Assembly: GCF_964355755.1 (NCBI RefSeq) | Contig: NC_092670.1 | Location: 28,817,795 to 28,881,794 of the forward strand | Direction: 5' to 3' | Length of the DNA stretch: 64,000 bases | Source: Antedon mediterranea | Lineage: Eukaryota; Echinodermata; Crinoidea; Comatulida; Antedonidae | In this document: positions 61,970 through 64,000 of the stretch, one piece after another | How positions within the stretch are numbered: position 1 is the stretch's first letter | Layout of the letters: each line of letters opens with the position of its first letter | Position numbers and translations under genes: made by a program | Notes under the pieces: model-generated | Told to the model about the DNA's origin: nothing | What the model saw: only the letters and a program-made list of their open reading frames with translations | Databases searched by the model: none

Positions 61970-64000
61970 CTAAAAAAAACAAGAAATATTCATTTAGATT
62001 TACGATACAATAGAATTTATTGTCATTTAAACAAAAAGGTAAAAATGAAAAATTGATTGAGTTTTACAATAACATGAATACAATATATAAAGCATTGTAA
62101 GAGTGATTTTAAAGTGATCTTACAAACTTGTTATCAAATACATGAATTGAATTATAAACAAATGATTGTCAGTAGCCTTTATAGACTTGCCCCAAGTCTG
62201 TATTATCTTTTTTTTAAATTTATTTGTTTTTATTTCGACCGCGATTTTTGTCTGAAAATACAGACTTGTGAATGAAACACGTATAGAAATCGATTTGCAG
62301 ACCGCAAACATCCGATAAGAATGACGTAGGTTATCATACCGTATTTGGCTATATGGGGCGGGCGGTATGTAAATATGGATTTCGAATCAACCAATGATCA
62401 TTTTGTTTCAAAATGAAAAAGATCGAGTACGGACAGTGCTGAATGTACGATCGAGACTGTTGAAATATACTAAATCGTAATGCCAAAGTTGTTTTGTTTA
62501 TTAACCCGGTTTATTAATTGTTTAGTCCTTGGCCTAGGCCTCTTTCGTAGGTCCTACTCAACTCGCACGTATGACCTGCCAAATAAAACGCCAATAAAGT
62601 AGGCCTACATACCACCAGCACACAACAGGGCTACACACCACACAGAACAACAGGACAGGGTCTGGGTGGGAAATCAAAATTATCTCCGCGTAATAAATGA
62701 TCCATTCAATGTTTGATTTGCGGAGAAGCTAGCCTATCATATCAAGACGAGTTTTCATGTTCTTGGGAAAAATCCCATCAAATGTTTACCAGACTACTAG
62801 GCATATAAAATAATTTCTAGCCTTCAGAAACTACCCAAGTACACATTGTCTAAAAGTAACATAGCGCATGCGCATCATCTTAGTTGTTGAGTCTTTGAAA
62901 TTCTGAAATATGAATATTAAAACGGTGTACGAGTGAGTAGCCAATCGCATGCAGCTAAAACTAGTCAACCGGATAATCGTATGCACCAAGAATTCTTGGT
63001 GTCAAACCACGTGACTTGTGCGTGTTTCCCCAGACGGAGTATCCAAAATCAAGTAGTATACGTATGAAACGCCATATGTGCCAAAATATTTATCTTTTTA
63101 CTAATATTAAGACAAAACTCCGTCTGGAACCCAGACTATAGCCTTTAGTGTTTTGATTCAGTTTGGTTAACCATGAATTTTAGTTACAGTTTTTTGGATG
63201 TCCCTTTCATGAAGCGAAATAAGAGGTTCCAGGTTCCGATTTAGCTAGTCTATTTTTTTCCCAAACAACAGAGCCGAATAAAAGAACACTTCTAATAACG
63301 CTATAAAAAAATGTTTAGAATTTCGAATTTAAGTTTACTGAGGAAAAAACATTCTCTGACTTGCTATTTTAGTTATGAATAATTGTTGGTTTCCTAGTTA
63401 AGGTTTTAATCAAGAACAACACCAAGGGTCTGTTTCTGGTGAGAAAAATAAAAATAATTCAAATAATAATTAAAATAATAATAATAATAATAATGATCGG
63501 TTATCTGATAACCGCTTTTTAAAAATTACGTCATCCATACCCACAACGCAGTCGAAGTTATGGAAGGCCGATGAAAGTTGGTTTGTTTACATCCTATTGC
63601 TGCCTAAAACTCTCACATGTAGGATTAAAAACTGAACTCTTACCTAAAGCTATATAATTTGTAAAATAAACATCTAGGCCTACTACCGTACCACATACAA
63701 CAGAATAATGATGTTATATTAATTAGGGCACGTCGACGAGAAAAGTTTGTTTCGCCGTTGGTGCTACTCTAGGGCCTAGCTAGACTATATATTTCTACCG
63801 AAACAACAGGCCTAAAAAAGGACATGCAAAACATCGTTAGCCTGGACTGGTGGGATGTAACGGTGTACTTGTAACGCAGAATCCTGAAGTCTCTCGGTAT
63901 AATTCTCCCCCACAAAATAATAACAAATGTTTAACATTTAATTGTTATTATTTCATTGGTCCATATCGTTGTTTTGCTGATCGTAGTCGATCGCGCAAAT
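61970..64000. other. No exon recognised; possible promoter motif
   Basis: No open frame or splice-flanked Death-domain exon was found on the minus strand up to the window end. GCGCATGCGCA at about 62864-62874 matches the NRF-1 palindromic site often seen in core promoters, but no adjacent gene start supports it. An (AAT)n microsatellite lies near 63475-63496. Confidence 0.4.

Noticed and set aside
62864-62874. Promoter of the second Death-domain gene at the GCGCATGCGCA motif
   Set aside because: No first exon or start codon with a following donor in the right phase could be found nearby. The motif alone is not enough.

Overview
This is AT-rich, intron-rich nuclear DNA from an animal, most likely a marine invertebrate deuterostome. 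An echinoderm is my best guess. The reasons are a canonical metazoan MOB4/phocein gene in eight exons, a multi-exon Death-domain gene next to a Death-domain paralogue, tRNA-derived SINEs, Helitrons, and an XPG-like (Academ-like) transposon gene of a type common in aquatic invertebrates. The species cannot be fixed from sequence alone. There are no bacterial features, and most long open frames are chance or repeat frames.

Layout. 1-14.4 kb is intergenic: SINE pieces, a 24-bp minisatellite (8.3-9.5 kb), a degenerate initiator-tRNA-Met copy, and a 2.0-kb fold-back element whose ends are built from a CACAAATGTGAAAAC motif. 14.5-30.9 kb is MOB4 (+). Its 11.8-kb first intron is almost entirely nested mobile DNA: an outer inverted-repeat element (14746-25826), inside it a satellite-bearing TIR element (15146-17578) and a 6.4-kb long-TIR element (18687-25083), and inside that a Helitron (19699-21147). 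Two insertions can be proved from the window itself, because the opposite inverted arm keeps the empty site. 31-37.4 kb is repeats and MITE-like elements.

37.4-48.0 kb is a nine-exon minus-strand gene whose exons I joined by splice signals and matching phases. It predicts a 696-residue protein with an N-terminal coiled coil, a Death domain, a His/Gln/Gly 11-residue repeat, a divergent possible Death domain, and a C-terminal MyD88/IRAK-like Death domain. Two exons of a paralogue of its C-terminal domain lie at 59.5-62.0 kb, same strand. Between them are an element with an 8-bp duplication (48.4-49.2 kb), a second Helitron of the same family (50.1-51.7 kb), and a second long-TIR Academ-like element with a broken transposase gene (54.1-58.6 kb).

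Functional reading: MOB4 is a housekeeping STRIPAK component. The Death-domain genes look like innate-immune or apoptotic adaptors that are duplicating locally. Everything else is mostly mobile-element traffic around these two loci.
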